In this document: positions 26,646 to 34,752 of the stretch, piece by piece
Layout: every line of letters starts with the position of its first letter
How positions within the stretch are numbered: the stretch's first letter is position 1
NCBI GenBank assembly: GCA_003134045.1
Contig: PLAH01000076.1
Span: 11,063 to 45,878 of the forward strand
Origin: Gammaproteobacteria bacterium
GTDB lineage: Bacteria; Pseudomonadota; Gammaproteobacteria; Steroidobacterales; Steroidobacteraceae
Direction of reading: 5' to 3'
DNA length: 34,816 nucleotides
Notes under the pieces: model-generated
What the model was told of the DNA's origin: nothing
Database searches by the model: none
Seen by the model: the letters and a program-made list of their open reading frames with translations, nothing else
Made by a program: the position numbers and the translations under genes

Positions 26646-27992
26646 ATGTCTAAGCCCGCAGTTCTAGTTGTCGACGACGAGCCCGATCTTTGTGAGCTGC
26701 TTTCCATCACCTTGCAGCGCATGGATCTCAACCCCCATACGGCGGCGACCGTCGCCGTTGCGCAGCGCATGCTCAAGACAGATCGATATGAGTTGTGCCT
26801 GACCGACATGCAGCTGCCGGACGGCGACGGATTGGAGCTGATCGAGTGGATCCAGCAATATGCACCCGGGGTCCCTGTCGCCGTGATTACCGCGCATGGG
26901 AACATGGAAACTGCCATCCGAGCCCTCAAACTGGGAGCGTTCGACTTCGTATCGAAACCTCTAGACCTCGCGGGACTTCGCAAGCTGGTCGCTACAGCCG
27001 TCAAGATGTCCGTCGATAAGAATGGCGATACGGCACTTTTCGGGCCACGTCTCTTGGGAACTTCCAAGGCAATGCAGGAGATGCGCGAAATGATCGGTCG
27101 GGTGGCCCGAAGCCAGGCACCCGTGCATATCTCCGGGGAGTCCGGCACCGGTAAAGAACTGGTGGCAAGGCTGATTCACGATTCCGGGCCCCGCCGAGAG
27201 GGTCCGTTCGTACCCGTTAACTGCGGTGCCATCCCCAATGAATTGATGGAGAGCGAGCTATTTGGGCATAAGCGAGGGAGCTTCACCGGCGCCGTGAGCG
27301 ACAAGAAAGGACTGATCCAATCCGCCGAGGGCGGCACGCTGTTATTGGACGAGATCGCCGATTTACCCCTTCACATGCAGGTGAAACTGTTGCGAGTGGT
27401 TCAGGAGAGGGCAGTCCGCCCGGTCGGCGAGCAGCACGAGGTCGCGATCGACGTGCGCATATTGTCCGCGACCCACAAGAACCTTTCCGAACTCGTGGCG
27501 GAAGGCCGGTTTCGAGAGGATCTGTTTTATCGCGTGAACGTCATCGAGCTGCGAGTGCCTGCGCTGCGCGAACGCAGGGAAGACGTGCCGGAACTTAGCG
27601 ACGCGATATTACGACGACTCGGCCGCCGCATGAAAGTCACCCCGCCCGTGCTTGGGACGGACGCCTTGAAGACAATGGACACCTATTCGTTTCCGGGCAA
27701 CGTCCGGGAACTGGAGAACATTCTGGAACGTGCCGTCACATTGAACACGAGCGGCGAAATCAACGCGGTCGATATTCAATTACGGCCAACGCCAGCACTT
27801 GCACCCATCGATTTTCCCAACCTGCCCCCAACGGCTGCCTCCGCACTCGGAGACCAACTAGAAGACATCGAGCGCGAGGCCATCATGAAAGCTCTGGACA
27901 AAACTCGGTACAACAAGACCGCGGCGGCCAAGATACTGGGCATGTCGTTTCGCGCTCTTCGCTATCGAATCAAGAAGCTCGGCATCGAATAG
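26646..27992 (+). CDS. pilR: sigma-54-dependent response regulator PilR
   Basis: PilR is an NtrC-type activator that, once phosphorylated by PilS, drives sigma-54 transcription of pilA. The 448 residues comprise a receiver domain (acidic 'DDEPD', phospho-acceptor Asp54 in 'LTDMQLPDGDG', 'KPLD'), then an AAA+ domain with 'GESGTGKE' (Walker A), 'GSFTGA' (sigma-54 contact loop) and 'GGTLLLDEIADLP' (Walker B). A Fis-type helix-turn-helix ends the protein ('NKTAAAKILGMSFRALRYRIKKLGI'). No Shine-Dalgarno is seen. TACAAT (26634-26639) sits only seven bases before the ATG, so a near-leaderless transcript is conceivable. A sigma-54 promoter lies upstream of pilA 6 kb downstream, completing the circuit. 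Confidence 0.93.
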   Translation: MSKPAVLVVDDEPDLCELLSITLQRMDLNPHTAATVAVAQRMLKTDRYELCLTDMQLPDGDGLELIEWIQQYAPGVPVAVITAHGNMETAIRALKLGAFDFVSKPLDLAGLRKLVATAVKMSVDKNGDTALFGPRLLGTSKAMQEMREMIGRVARSQAPVHISGESGTGKELVARLIHDSGPRREGPFVPVNCGAIPNELMESELFGHKRGSFTGAVSDKKGLIQSAEGGTLLLDEIADLPLHMQVKLLRVVQERAVRPVGEQHEVAIDVRILSATHKNLSELVAEGRFREDLFYRVNVIELRVPALRERREDVPELSDAILRRLGRRMKVTPPVLGTDALKTMDTYSFPGNVRELENILERAVTLNTSGEINAVDIQLRPTPALAPIDFPNLPPTAASALGDQLEDIEREAIMKALDKTRYNKTAAAKILGMSFRALRYRIKKLGIE

Positions 27993-28037
27993 GGTAGGAC
28001 GATACCAGGTCGATGACGGTCAAAGACGTCCCTATCA

Positions 28038-29855
28038 GTGGCAATATTCGCTGCGCAAAGCTTGCGTAGCTTTTCCAGCGTGTGGCAAATTCCCTTGTAT
28101 TCACCGACACCGAGACCACGACAGACGCGTAATCCTCCCCAAGCGGATTCGACGAGTTCCCGGATCATGATCCTCTGCGTCCTGCTGTCCGCAATGGCGC
28201 TGGCGTATTTCTACGCCGCCGATCATTGGTTTTTCTCGACTCAATACATGTCAGGTATTTTCCGCTACCTGCTGATGAACGACGACTTCGACACCGCATG
28301 GCTGACTCTCGGCGTTTGCACATTGGCTGCCTGTTGGAAAAGACCTGCGGCGCCATTCAAAGTCGTCGATTGGATAGGCGCGCATATGGCGGCGGTCGCG
28401 ACAGCAACGGTCATTTTGTTGGCACTGGGCGCGGTTTTCGTCTACCACCATACTGCCTTTTCGATGGACGAGTATGCGGAGGTCTTCCAAGCGAAGATTT
28501 TTGCGGCGGGTCACTTGAGCGCACATTTGCCGCCTTCGGTCGTCGACTGGTTGGTCACGCCGGGGTTCAACGGTGGCTTTTTGATTGCGTCGCGGACAAC
28601 GGGGGAAGCGATCGAGGTGTTCTGGCCCGGTTTCTCACTCATTCTCGCGCCCTTCGAAGCGGTGGGCCTCTCCTGGCTGTGCAATCCCTGCTTGGCGGGA
28701 TTCGCAATTTTCCTCATTCATCGTATTACACTGAACATTACCGACGATCGGCGCGCCGCAGGTTGGGCAGTCCTGTTCACGTTGGCTTCCGGAGCGTTCG
28801 TAGCGAATGCAATTTCTTATTATTCGATGCAGTCGCGCCTGACTGCGAATTTGCTTTTCGTTTGGCTGCTGTTGAAGCCCACACCCCGTCGCAGTTTTGG
28901 GGCCGGCGTCGTCGGCTCGCTCGCCCTGATATTGCACAGTCCCTTTCCACACGCCCTGTTTGCCGCGCCCTGGATCATCGCGATGTTGCGCTCCAAAGAA
29001 CAACGGCGATGCTTTTTCCCACTGTCCCTCGGCTATCTGCCATTGCTGGCCGTGGTGGGCGCCGGTTGGTTGCACCTGCGCGGCGTGATTAACACGGGCA
29101 ACTCCAGCTTGGATCTAATCAGCAACTCGATTGACTCCGCATTCAGCTTCCCGGACGCGTCGATGATCGATATGCGCGTTGCTGCGGTGGTCAAAATGTG
29201 GATCTGGGCGGTGCCTTGCCTGTTTCCATTGGCGGTGCTGGGACGCCTACGCCGCGGCGGCGACGACCGCGTTCGGCTCTTGGCGCAATCCGCCGCGGTA
29301 ACGTTTGTAGGATATCTCGTCGTAATTTTCGACCAGGGACACGGCTGGGGATACCGCTATTTCCATTCCGCCTGGGGGGTCATGCCAATACTGGCGGCCT
29401 GTGCCATGACCGGACGACAGGAGTCTAATGGCCGGCTTGCCGCATTTGTAGGCGCCGCGGCGCTATTGAATCTTCTCCTGGTCGTCCCGTATCAGATGAA
29501 TCAGATCGACGTCATCATCGCTCGTCACTCGCAGCAACTGCCGAAGCCTCGGCGCCCTGGACAGAATGTTTACTTTATACACGACGACACCGGATTCTAT
29601 ATCGCCGACTTGGTTCAAATGGATCCGCTGCTCAAGGCTCCGGACCTAGTCTTGGCCAGTCGAGGGCGTGAGTTGGACGCCGAACTAAGGCGACAGAACT
29701 GGCCGGCAGCGGTCTTGGTCGAGCGCGGAACCGGCGTGGAAGAGTGGAGTATTGGACCCACATATCAAAGGCAGGCGCCTGCATCAACGACCGGCGCCGA
29801 GCGATTCGCGTTTTCAGACTCGAGCCGCAACCAGGCGCAAGGCACATCTCCATGA
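28038..29855 (+). CDS. polytopic membrane protein, GT-C glycosyltransferase-like
   Basis: This 605-residue integral membrane protein has about ten transmembrane helices and a soluble C-terminal ~100 residues. 'FSMDEYAEVFQAKIF' (Asp144-Glu145, counted from the GTG) falls in the first large loop after a transmembrane segment, where GT-C/ArnT-like enzymes carry their catalytic acidic pair. 'GHGWGYRYFHSAWG' is reminiscent of later periplasmic loops in that class. GT-C enzymes transfer sugars from polyprenyl-phosphate donors on the periplasmic side. The start is uncertain: GTG 28038 adds a Pro/Arg-rich cytoplasmic leader, while ATG 28167 begins right at the first membrane helix. It is first in a run of four same-direction genes ending before pilA. 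I do not recognise the exact family. Confidence 0.7.
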   Translation: MAIFAAQSLRSFSSVWQIPLYSPTPRPRQTRNPPQADSTSSRIMILCVLLSAMALAYFYAADHWFFSTQYMSGIFRYLLMNDDFDTAWLTLGVCTLAACWKRPAAPFKVVDWIGAHMAAVATATVILLALGAVFVYHHTAFSMDEYAEVFQAKIFAAGHLSAHLPPSVVDWLVTPGFNGGFLIASRTTGEAIEVFWPGFSLILAPFEAVGLSWLCNPCLAGFAIFLIHRITLNITDDRRAAGWAVLFTLASGAFVANAISYYSMQSRLTANLLFVWLLLKPTPRRSFGAGVVGSLALILHSPFPHALFAAPWIIAMLRSKEQRRCFFPLSLGYLPLLAVVGAGWLHLRGVINTGNSSLDLISNSIDSAFSFPDASMIDMRVAAVVKMWIWAVPCLFPLAVLGRLRRGGDDRVRLLAQSAAVTFVGYLVVIFDQGHGWGYRYFHSAWGVMPILAACAMTGRQESNGRLAAFVGAAALLNLLLVVPYQMNQIDVIIARHSQQLPKPRRPGQNVYFIHDDTGFYIADLVQMDPLLKAPDLVLASRGRELDAELRRQNWPAAVLVERGTGVEEWSIGPTYQRQAPASTTGAERFAFSDSSRNQAQGTSP

Positions 29856-29886
29856 GACGCTGAAGTGACCAAGCAGTCGCAGACGA

Positions 29887-31923
29887 GTGCGCACTTTGTC
29901 ACACCTCTTCAGTCCCACACCAGACATAATCATACGTATCCTCGCATCGCAGACCGCTGATCATTGGGTACCTCTCTTGCAAATGCTCGAAAGTCGTAGA
30001 ATTAACCGGACTTGTGACGCCGTTGGCGCTGAGCCTGTAGATCTTTGGTCGATGCTGCTGGCGCTTGCGCTGACGCTTGTGCTCGTTGTGCTGTGGTCGG
30101 CTACTCACGTGTACGAAGGCTTGAACGGAGACGCGGAGCTCTATGCCGTACAAGCGATGGCCAGGATTCATCCGGGTCTCGCCACAGATATCTTTCTACG
30201 AAACGAGTCTCAAGACAAATATACGATTTTCTCCGCGCTGTACGCACACTGCATCGTCTGGCTCGGCCTTCCTACCGCGGCCCTGGCTCTGTCGCTCGCA
30301 TTCAAATTCTGGCTTTTCGCAGCCGCGTGGACTTTGGTCCGAGCATTATCCAATGGCCGCCTGGCATGCCTGGCGATCGCACTACTGGTGATCGCCGATG
30401 GAACTTACGGTGGCTACGCTGTATTCCGTTATGCGGAAGACTGCCTGACGGCGCGCTCACTCGCTGAGACGCTGGTCATTTCCGCCCTACTCTTTCACTT
30501 TTACAATCGCAAAACAATAGCTTTCTTGATCGCTATTGCAGCCTTTTTCGTGCATCCGATAATGGCTCTGCCCGGTATGCTGGTTCTCGTATGCCTTGGC
30601 TCGTCGCTGCGCACCAATATCTTTGCGGCAGCATTCGGAGTGCTATTGATCTTCGGAGTTTCGCTCTGGGCGCTTCGCGCACCGGCGAGCCCTGGCCTTC
30701 TAACGGTTTTGGATCCGCCGTGGCTGGAAGTCGTCCGAGAGCGATCGGTCTTTCTGTTTCCACGCCTGTGGACGAGCGATGACTGGGAGTGTAGCGGCCG
30801 TCCCCTCTTGGGCTTGACGGTGACGGCGACCGCCTTGCGGGACGCAAAAATACGCACCCTGTGCATCGCGGCTGGTCTCGTGGGCGCCACCGGTCTGGCG
30901 ATTGCCTTCATAGCGGGATCGATCGGCTATATTGCAATTCTGATCCAAGCCCAGGCGTGGCGCTGGATGTGGATTACCTGCTTCGCCAGCGTTTTGCTGA
31001 TGGTGCCCACTGCCGCGGCCATGTGCCGAGACAGGAGATGTGGTCCGCTTACCGCCATGCTGCTGATTGCAGGATGGCTGCTCGCGCCTGCCCATGGAAT
31101 CATTTGCATGGCTCTCGGGCTGATCATTTGGCTGATGCGAGAGCAGATCGGCTCGCGCACCGCCCTGCACTTGAGGTGGGTCGCGGGCGCATTTGGGCTC
31201 GCTATAGTCGCTTGGGTGGCGTTCAAATCATGGAACATCGCCTTCTCCGCGCAACTCGGCGCACGCGATGAGGTATCGGCAATCGCACGGATGAGAGCGA
31301 TCTTCGAGTTACGGATTCCGGCATTCCTGGTAACGCTGTTGGTCATCCACTGCATTGCCACGACTCGCTCCGCCGTGGCATTGACCCTGATCGTGGCCTC
31401 GCTCGGCATCTGCTTCGCGATCGTCATGCCGGGGGCATTGAGCGGGCTCGTGCGTGACGTTGCGCTGACTAAAATCAGTGCGTTCGCCGATTGGCGCAGG
31501 GCCATACCACCGGCGAGCAGCGTCTACGTTGCTCCCGCGCACTATTCGGCCGCGTTCGCGTGGTTTACTCTGCTTCGCCCGAGTTACCTCTCGGTAGACC
31601 AGTCCGCCGGGGTGGTTTTCTCGCGAGCGACAGCAATGGAGGTCAAGCGACGGTCGCTGGTGCTCGTCCCGCTGTTGGACCCCGACTGGCGGCTGCGCAG
31701 TTCCGGCAGCAGAAGACCGGCCAATGGTGATCCCATACGGCGCGGATCGCGACCGCTTACCAAGGAAGGACTCGTCAGCGTCTGCCGTGATCCGCAGCTG
31801 GATTTTGTCGTGGCCGCGGAGGACCTACGCCTTGGTGCGGTACAGCGCCGGAGCGCCGGCGACGGCCTGAATTGGAGTCTCTACGATTGCAGCTACATGC
31901 GTCCATCCGCGCCCAGCACATGA
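29887..31923 (+). CDS. large polytopic membrane protein, possible GT-C enzyme
   Basis: This predicted inner-membrane protein of up to 678 residues has eleven to twelve hydrophobic helices. After the first helix it has 'EGLNGDAELYAVQAM' (Asp82, Glu84, counted from the GTG), an acidic cluster where GT-C folds place catalytic residues, followed by 'RNESQDKYTIFSALYAH'. The C-terminal ~120 residues are soluble and basic. It is not obviously homologous to the preceding gene beyond topology. The start is uncertain: GTG 29887 or ATG 29983, neither with a good ribosome binding site. Its stop overlaps the GtrA-like start by four bases (ATGA), which ties the two together. The membrane-sugar role is inferred from context and topology. 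Confidence 0.65.
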   Translation: MRTLSHLFSPTPDIIIRILASQTADHWVPLLQMLESRRINRTCDAVGAEPVDLWSMLLALALTLVLVVLWSATHVYEGLNGDAELYAVQAMARIHPGLATDIFLRNESQDKYTIFSALYAHCIVWLGLPTAALALSLAFKFWLFAAAWTLVRALSNGRLACLAIALLVIADGTYGGYAVFRYAEDCLTARSLAETLVISALLFHFYNRKTIAFLIAIAAFFVHPIMALPGMLVLVCLGSSLRTNIFAAAFGVLLIFGVSLWALRAPASPGLLTVLDPPWLEVVRERSVFLFPRLWTSDDWECSGRPLLGLTVTATALRDAKIRTLCIAAGLVGATGLAIAFIAGSIGYIAILIQAQAWRWMWITCFASVLLMVPTAAAMCRDRRCGPLTAMLLIAGWLLAPAHGIICMALGLIIWLMREQIGSRTALHLRWVAGAFGLAIVAWVAFKSWNIAFSAQLGARDEVSAIARMRAIFELRIPAFLVTLLVIHCIATTRSAVALTLIVASLGICFAIVMPGALSGLVRDVALTKISAFADWRRAIPPASSVYVAPAHYSAAFAWFTLLRPSYLSVDQSAGVVFSRATAMEVKRRSLVLVPLLDPDWRLRSSGSRRPANGDPIRRGSRPLTKEGLVSVCRDPQLDFVVAAEDLRLGAVQRRSAGDGLNWSLYDCSYMRPSAPST

Positions 31924-32318
31924 CTCGCCTATTGACCGAGGCCATCGGCTATGCCGCTGCATCCGGCTGCGCGCTGTGTGTCGACATGACGATCCTGTGG
32001 ATTCTGGTTCATTTTTTTTCGTGGGACTACGTCATTGCTGCGACATGCTCTTACCTCGTCGGGGCGGTGGTGGCCTACGAACTTTCCGTCAGGGTCGCAT
32101 TCAAGCAGCACGCGCTGCGGGACCGGAGATTGGAATTCGCGACTTTCATGGGGATTGGCGCTGCCGGAATCGTCGTCAATGAGGCCGTCATTTTCATGGC
32201 AGTCAACCAACTGGGTATGCACTATCTCGTCGCCAAGTCCATCGCTGCGGGATGCACGTTTACGTGCAATTTCTTGATGCGCCGTCAAATTCTGTTCGTG
32301 CGTCGCACCTCGGTTTGA
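31920..32318 (+). CDS. GtrA-family membrane protein
   Basis: This 132-residue protein has four transmembrane helices in the GtrA/DPMS-associated pattern ('LLTEAIGYAAASGCALCVDMTI' covers helix 1; it ends 'NFLMRRQILF', the family's usual C-terminal 'NF...R..F'). GtrA proteins are proposed to flip or help present polyprenyl-phosphate-linked sugars for periplasmic glycosylation; a mycobacterial relative (Rv3789) is linked to arabinan synthesis. The ATG overlaps the previous stop, so the two are translationally coupled. No GtrB-like (GT2) polyprenyl-phosphate glycosyltransferase is present in the window; it would have to be encoded elsewhere. Confidence 0.83.
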   Translation: MTRLLTEAIGYAAASGCALCVDMTILWILVHFFSWDYVIAATCSYLVGAVVAYELSVRVAFKQHALRDRRLEFATFMGIGAAGIVVNEAVIFMAVNQLGMHYLVAKSIAAGCTFTCNFLMRRQILFVRRTSV

Positions 32319-32330
32319 AAGGATTCCGAT

Positions 32331-33917
32331 ATGAGTTCCACGGACCGGCATAGGAGGATCGCGGTCATCGCAGGAGCCGGGCCTGCGGGTCTGACCGCAG
32401 CGCTCGAACTGCTACGACGTTCCGATATCACCCCTATCGTCTTCGAGGCGGATGCCCAAGTCGGAGGAATTTCCAAGACGGTGAATTACCGCGGAAATCG
32501 GATGGATCTGGGCGGTCACCGCTTCTTTTCCAAATCGGATTGGGTCATGCGCTGGTGGCAGGAGATGCTTCCGGTGGCCGGGGGAGAATTAGCAACTGGC
32601 GAGATCCTGAAGCTCAACTACCAGGGACAGGTCCGCGACGTGGTTCCGGAAATCTCAAGGTCGGAGTCCCCCGACGCGGTCATGCTGGTCCGTCGCCGCC
32701 TTTCGCGAATCTTTTATCGGCGACGATATTTCGACTATCCGCTCAAGCTCAACGCCGCGACGGTCATGAACATGGGCCTTCTGGAAACGCTTCGAATCGG
32801 GCTCAGTTACGCTCGGGCGCAGCTGGGCCATCGATCGCCGGAAGCATCGCTCGAGGATTTCTTCATCAATCGATTTGGCGACCGTTTATACCGGACTTTT
32901 TTCAAGGACTATACCGAAAAAGTCTGGGGGGTCGGTTGCCAAGAGATATCTTCGGAATGGGGCGCTCAACGCATCAAAGGACTCTCCGTTACGAAAGCGA
33001 TAGTGCACGCGCTCTCGGGTTTCTCGCGCTCCGCGACCGATACCGCACAACAGCGCACGGAGACCAGCCTGATCGAGCGCTTCCTTTATCCAAAATTCGG
33101 TCCCGGCCAGATGTGGGAAGAGGTCGCCCGCCAGATCGCGTTGCGCGGAGCGGATATTCACCTCGGACACCGCATCGTTGGAGTTGAGCGCAACGCGTCC
33201 GCAGTGACAGCCGTCAGCGTCAAGGACAACGCGACCGGTTCGGTCAGGCGCGTAACGTGTGATTTTTTCGTGTCGACCATGCCGATTCGTGAGCTTACCG
33301 CCATGCTCCAACCCGACGATCCCAACGTGTTTCGCATTGCGGATCGGCTTCCCTACCGGGATTTCATGACCGCCGGGTTGCTCGTAAAAAGGATGAAGTC
33401 GAGCGGCACTGGCCGCGGGGCGGCCAATGGGATGCCCCCGGACAATTGGATTTACATTCAAGAGCGCGACGTCAAAATCGGCCGTTTACAAGTATTCAAC
33501 AACTGGAGTCCGGCGCTGGTGGCCGATCCCGACACCATTTGGCTCGGCTTGGAGTATTTCTGCAGGCAAGGGGACGAATTGTGGTCGATGGACGACGGAA
33601 AATTCCTCGACTTTGCCGCCAGAGAACTCGAGAAAATCCAAATGATCGACCGCAAGGAGGTGTTGGACGGAACCGTGGTTCGCGTACCTAAAGCTTACCC
33701 CGCATATTTTGGCGAATACAGCCAGTTCGGGCAGGTCCGTGCCTATTTGGACCGATTTTCGAATCTTTATCCGGTGGGACGCAATGGGATGCACCGGTAT
33801 AACAATCAGGACCACTCCATGTTGTCCGCCAACGGGGCCGTCAATGCGATCATCGATTGCGGCCGCGGCAAGTCCGATGTTTGGGAAATCAACGCTGAGA
33901 ATTCCTACCACGAGTAG
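32331..33917 (+). CDS. FAD-dependent amine-oxidase/UDP-galactopyranose-mutase-like flavoprotein
   Basis: The 528-residue cytosolic protein has an N-terminal dinucleotide-binding fold ('[19 protein letters not shown]', then '[15 protein letters not shown]') and '[12 protein letters not shown]', found in the COG1232 group that includes protoporphyrinogen-oxidase-like and UGM-like enzymes. 'KDYTEKVWG' and '[19 protein letters not shown]' close the FAD site. In surface-polysaccharide loci such genes often act on nucleotide sugars or lipid-linked sugars, but the substrate here is unknown. AAAGGA seven bases before ATG 32331 gives a good ribosome binding site. It is only 12 bases after the GtrA gene, so probably co-transcribed. 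Confidence 0.78.
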   Translation: MSSTDRHRRIAVIAGAGPAGLTAALELLRRSDITPIVFEADAQVGGISKTVNYRGNRMDLGGHRFFSKSDWVMRWWQEMLPVAGGELATGEILKLNYQGQVRDVVPEISRSESPDAVMLVRRRLSRIFYRRRYFDYPLKLNAATVMNMGLLETLRIGLSYARAQLGHRSPEASLEDFFINRFGDRLYRTFFKDYTEKVWGVGCQEISSEWGAQRIKGLSVTKAIVHALSGFSRSATDTAQQRTETSLIERFLYPKFGPGQMWEEVARQIALRGADIHLGHRIVGVERNASAVTAVSVKDNATGSVRRVTCDFFVSTMPIRELTAMLQPDDPNVFRIADRLPYRDFMTAGLLVKRMKSSGTGRGAANGMPPDNWIYIQERDVKIGRLQVFNNWSPALVADPDTIWLGLEYFCRQGDELWSMDDGKFLDFAARELEKIQMIDRKEVLDGTVVRVPKAYPAYFGEYSQFGQVRAYLDRFSNLYPVGRNGMHRYNNQDHSMLSANGAVNAIIDCGRGKSDVWEINAENSYHE

Positions 33918-33942
33918 GTCGCTTAACGCTTACCGCCCTTGG

Positions 33943-33957
33943 TGACAATATTTGTCA
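33943..33957. promoter_or_regulatory. inverted repeat, candidate PilR-binding site
   Basis: TGACA (33943-33947) and TGTCA (33953-33957) are perfect 5-bp arms with a five-base spacer, about 145-160 bases upstream of the predicted pilA transcription start. TGTC cores are a feature reported for PilR sites in Pseudomonas. Another TGAC lies at 33963-33966. The assignment as a PilR upstream activating site is inferred. Confidence 0.45.
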
Positions 33958-33967
33958 GCGTGTGACG

Positions 33968-34003
33968 TAAGACGCCACAGAAACACCCGTAGGCGACGTC
34001 TTA
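33968..34003. repeat. inverted repeat in pilA upstream region
   Basis: TAAGACG (33968-33974) and CGTCTTA (33997-34003) are exact 7-bp arms separated by 22 bases. It may be a second regulator site upstream of pilA or a 3' hairpin of the preceding transcript. It lacks a U-tract. Confidence 0.4.
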
Positions 34004-34044
34004 TACGCATCGATAGGCCGCTCACCTATAGTTAATGCTATTTT

Positions 34045-34057
34045 TATCAATAACTTG
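34045..34057 (+). promoter_or_regulatory. IHF-consensus site upstream of pilA
   Basis: TATCAATAACTTG matches the IHF consensus WATCAANNNNTTR at every fixed position. It lies between the upstream inverted repeats and the -24/-12 element, the usual place for IHF-induced bending at sigma-54 promoters. Confidence 0.6.
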
Positions 34058-34075
34058 CATTAGATGATCAGACGT

Positions 34076-34090
34076 TGGCACGGCAATTGC
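34076..34090 (+). promoter_or_regulatory. sigma-54 (-24/-12) promoter of pilA
   Basis: TGGCAC (34076-34081), five bases, then TTGC (34087-34090) is an exact match to the RpoN consensus TGGCAC-N5-TTGC, with GG and GC twelve bases apart. Transcription should start near 34102, giving a leader of about 58 bases to the pilA ATG. Confidence 0.88.
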
Positions 34091-34159
34091 TTCCTTCCCA
34101 ATCACCGGCGCGGGCCGTTGTTCGAATGCGAGTTGTCATGTCTTCCTCAAGGAGTAATT

Positions 34160-34648
34160 ATGTTTAAGCAGGTTCAAAAGGGTTTCACCCTGATCGAATT
34201 GATGATCGTGGTCGCGATCATCGGCATCCTGGCCGCCATCGCGATTCCCGCGTACCAGAACTACACTATTCGTGCCCAGGTGACGGAAGGTCTGACATTG
34301 GGCGACGGGTGGAAAACGGCCATTGCAGAATACTATGCCAATAGCGGCACTTTTCCCGCCACCATTACTCAACTGACCGGCACCTGCTGTTCGATCGGTA
34401 AGTACGAAAGCAGCATTACGGTGACTTCCGGCTCCATCGTTATCGCGTACGGCAACAGTGCCAACGCGAAGTTGGCCGCCTCGGGCAGCAATACTCTGTA
34501 CATGATTCCCTACACGAACGCCAACAACGACGTGTTGTGGCAGTGTGGCAGCGCGGCCGCTCCGACCGGCGCCACCCTGGCCGGCTCAGGCAGCGCGTCG
34601 AGCACGACGATTCCTGCGCAGTATTTGCCGGTTTCCTGTCACTCGTAA
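34160..34648 (+). CDS. pilA: type IV major pilin PilA
   Basis: PilA is the structural subunit of the type IV pilus (attachment, twitching, DNA uptake). The 162-residue prepilin has a six-residue basic leader (MFKQVQK ends in the Gly that PilD cleaves after), then '[20 protein letters not shown]', with Phe1 and Glu5 of the mature form. The C-terminal half has Cys residues in 'TGTCCSIG', 'LWQCG' and 'PVSCHS', able to form the D-region disulfide. The mature chain ends in Ser, and some pilins are O-glycosylated on a C-terminal Ser. ATG 34160 is chosen because AAGGAG lies five bases upstream; an in-frame ATG at 34064 would lie upstream of the sigma-54 promoter. Confidence 0.95.
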   Translation: MFKQVQKGFTLIELMIVVAIIGILAAIAIPAYQNYTIRAQVTEGLTLGDGWKTAIAEYYANSGTFPATITQLTGTCCSIGKYESSITVTSGSIVIAYGNSANAKLAASGSNTLYMIPYTNANNDVLWQCGSAAAPTGATLAGSGSASSTTIPAQYLPVSCHS

Positions 34649-34693
34649 TGTGATTTCGTCGAACCTGCAAGGTCGACTTATTGAGGCAAACTT

Positions 34694-34724
34694 GAAGCCC
34701 CTTGTAAAAGGGGCTTCTTGTCTT
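34694..34724 (+). terminator. terminator after pilA
   Basis: GAAGCCCCTT (34694-34703), loop GTAA and AAGGGGCTTC (34708-34717) form a perfect 10-bp stem, followed by TTGTCTT. This is a rho-independent terminator with a weak U-tract. It may be partial, letting some transcripts continue into the second pilin gene. Confidence 0.75.
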
Positions 34725-34752
34725 AACGGTTAGGCTTTTTGGACGGAGCAAA

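Noticed and set aside
34064..34159. Upstream in-frame ATG for pilA at 34064
   Set aside because: It precedes the sigma-54 promoter and would hide the prepilin leader behind 32 extra residues; ATG 34160 has an ideal AAGGAG and the normal leader length.
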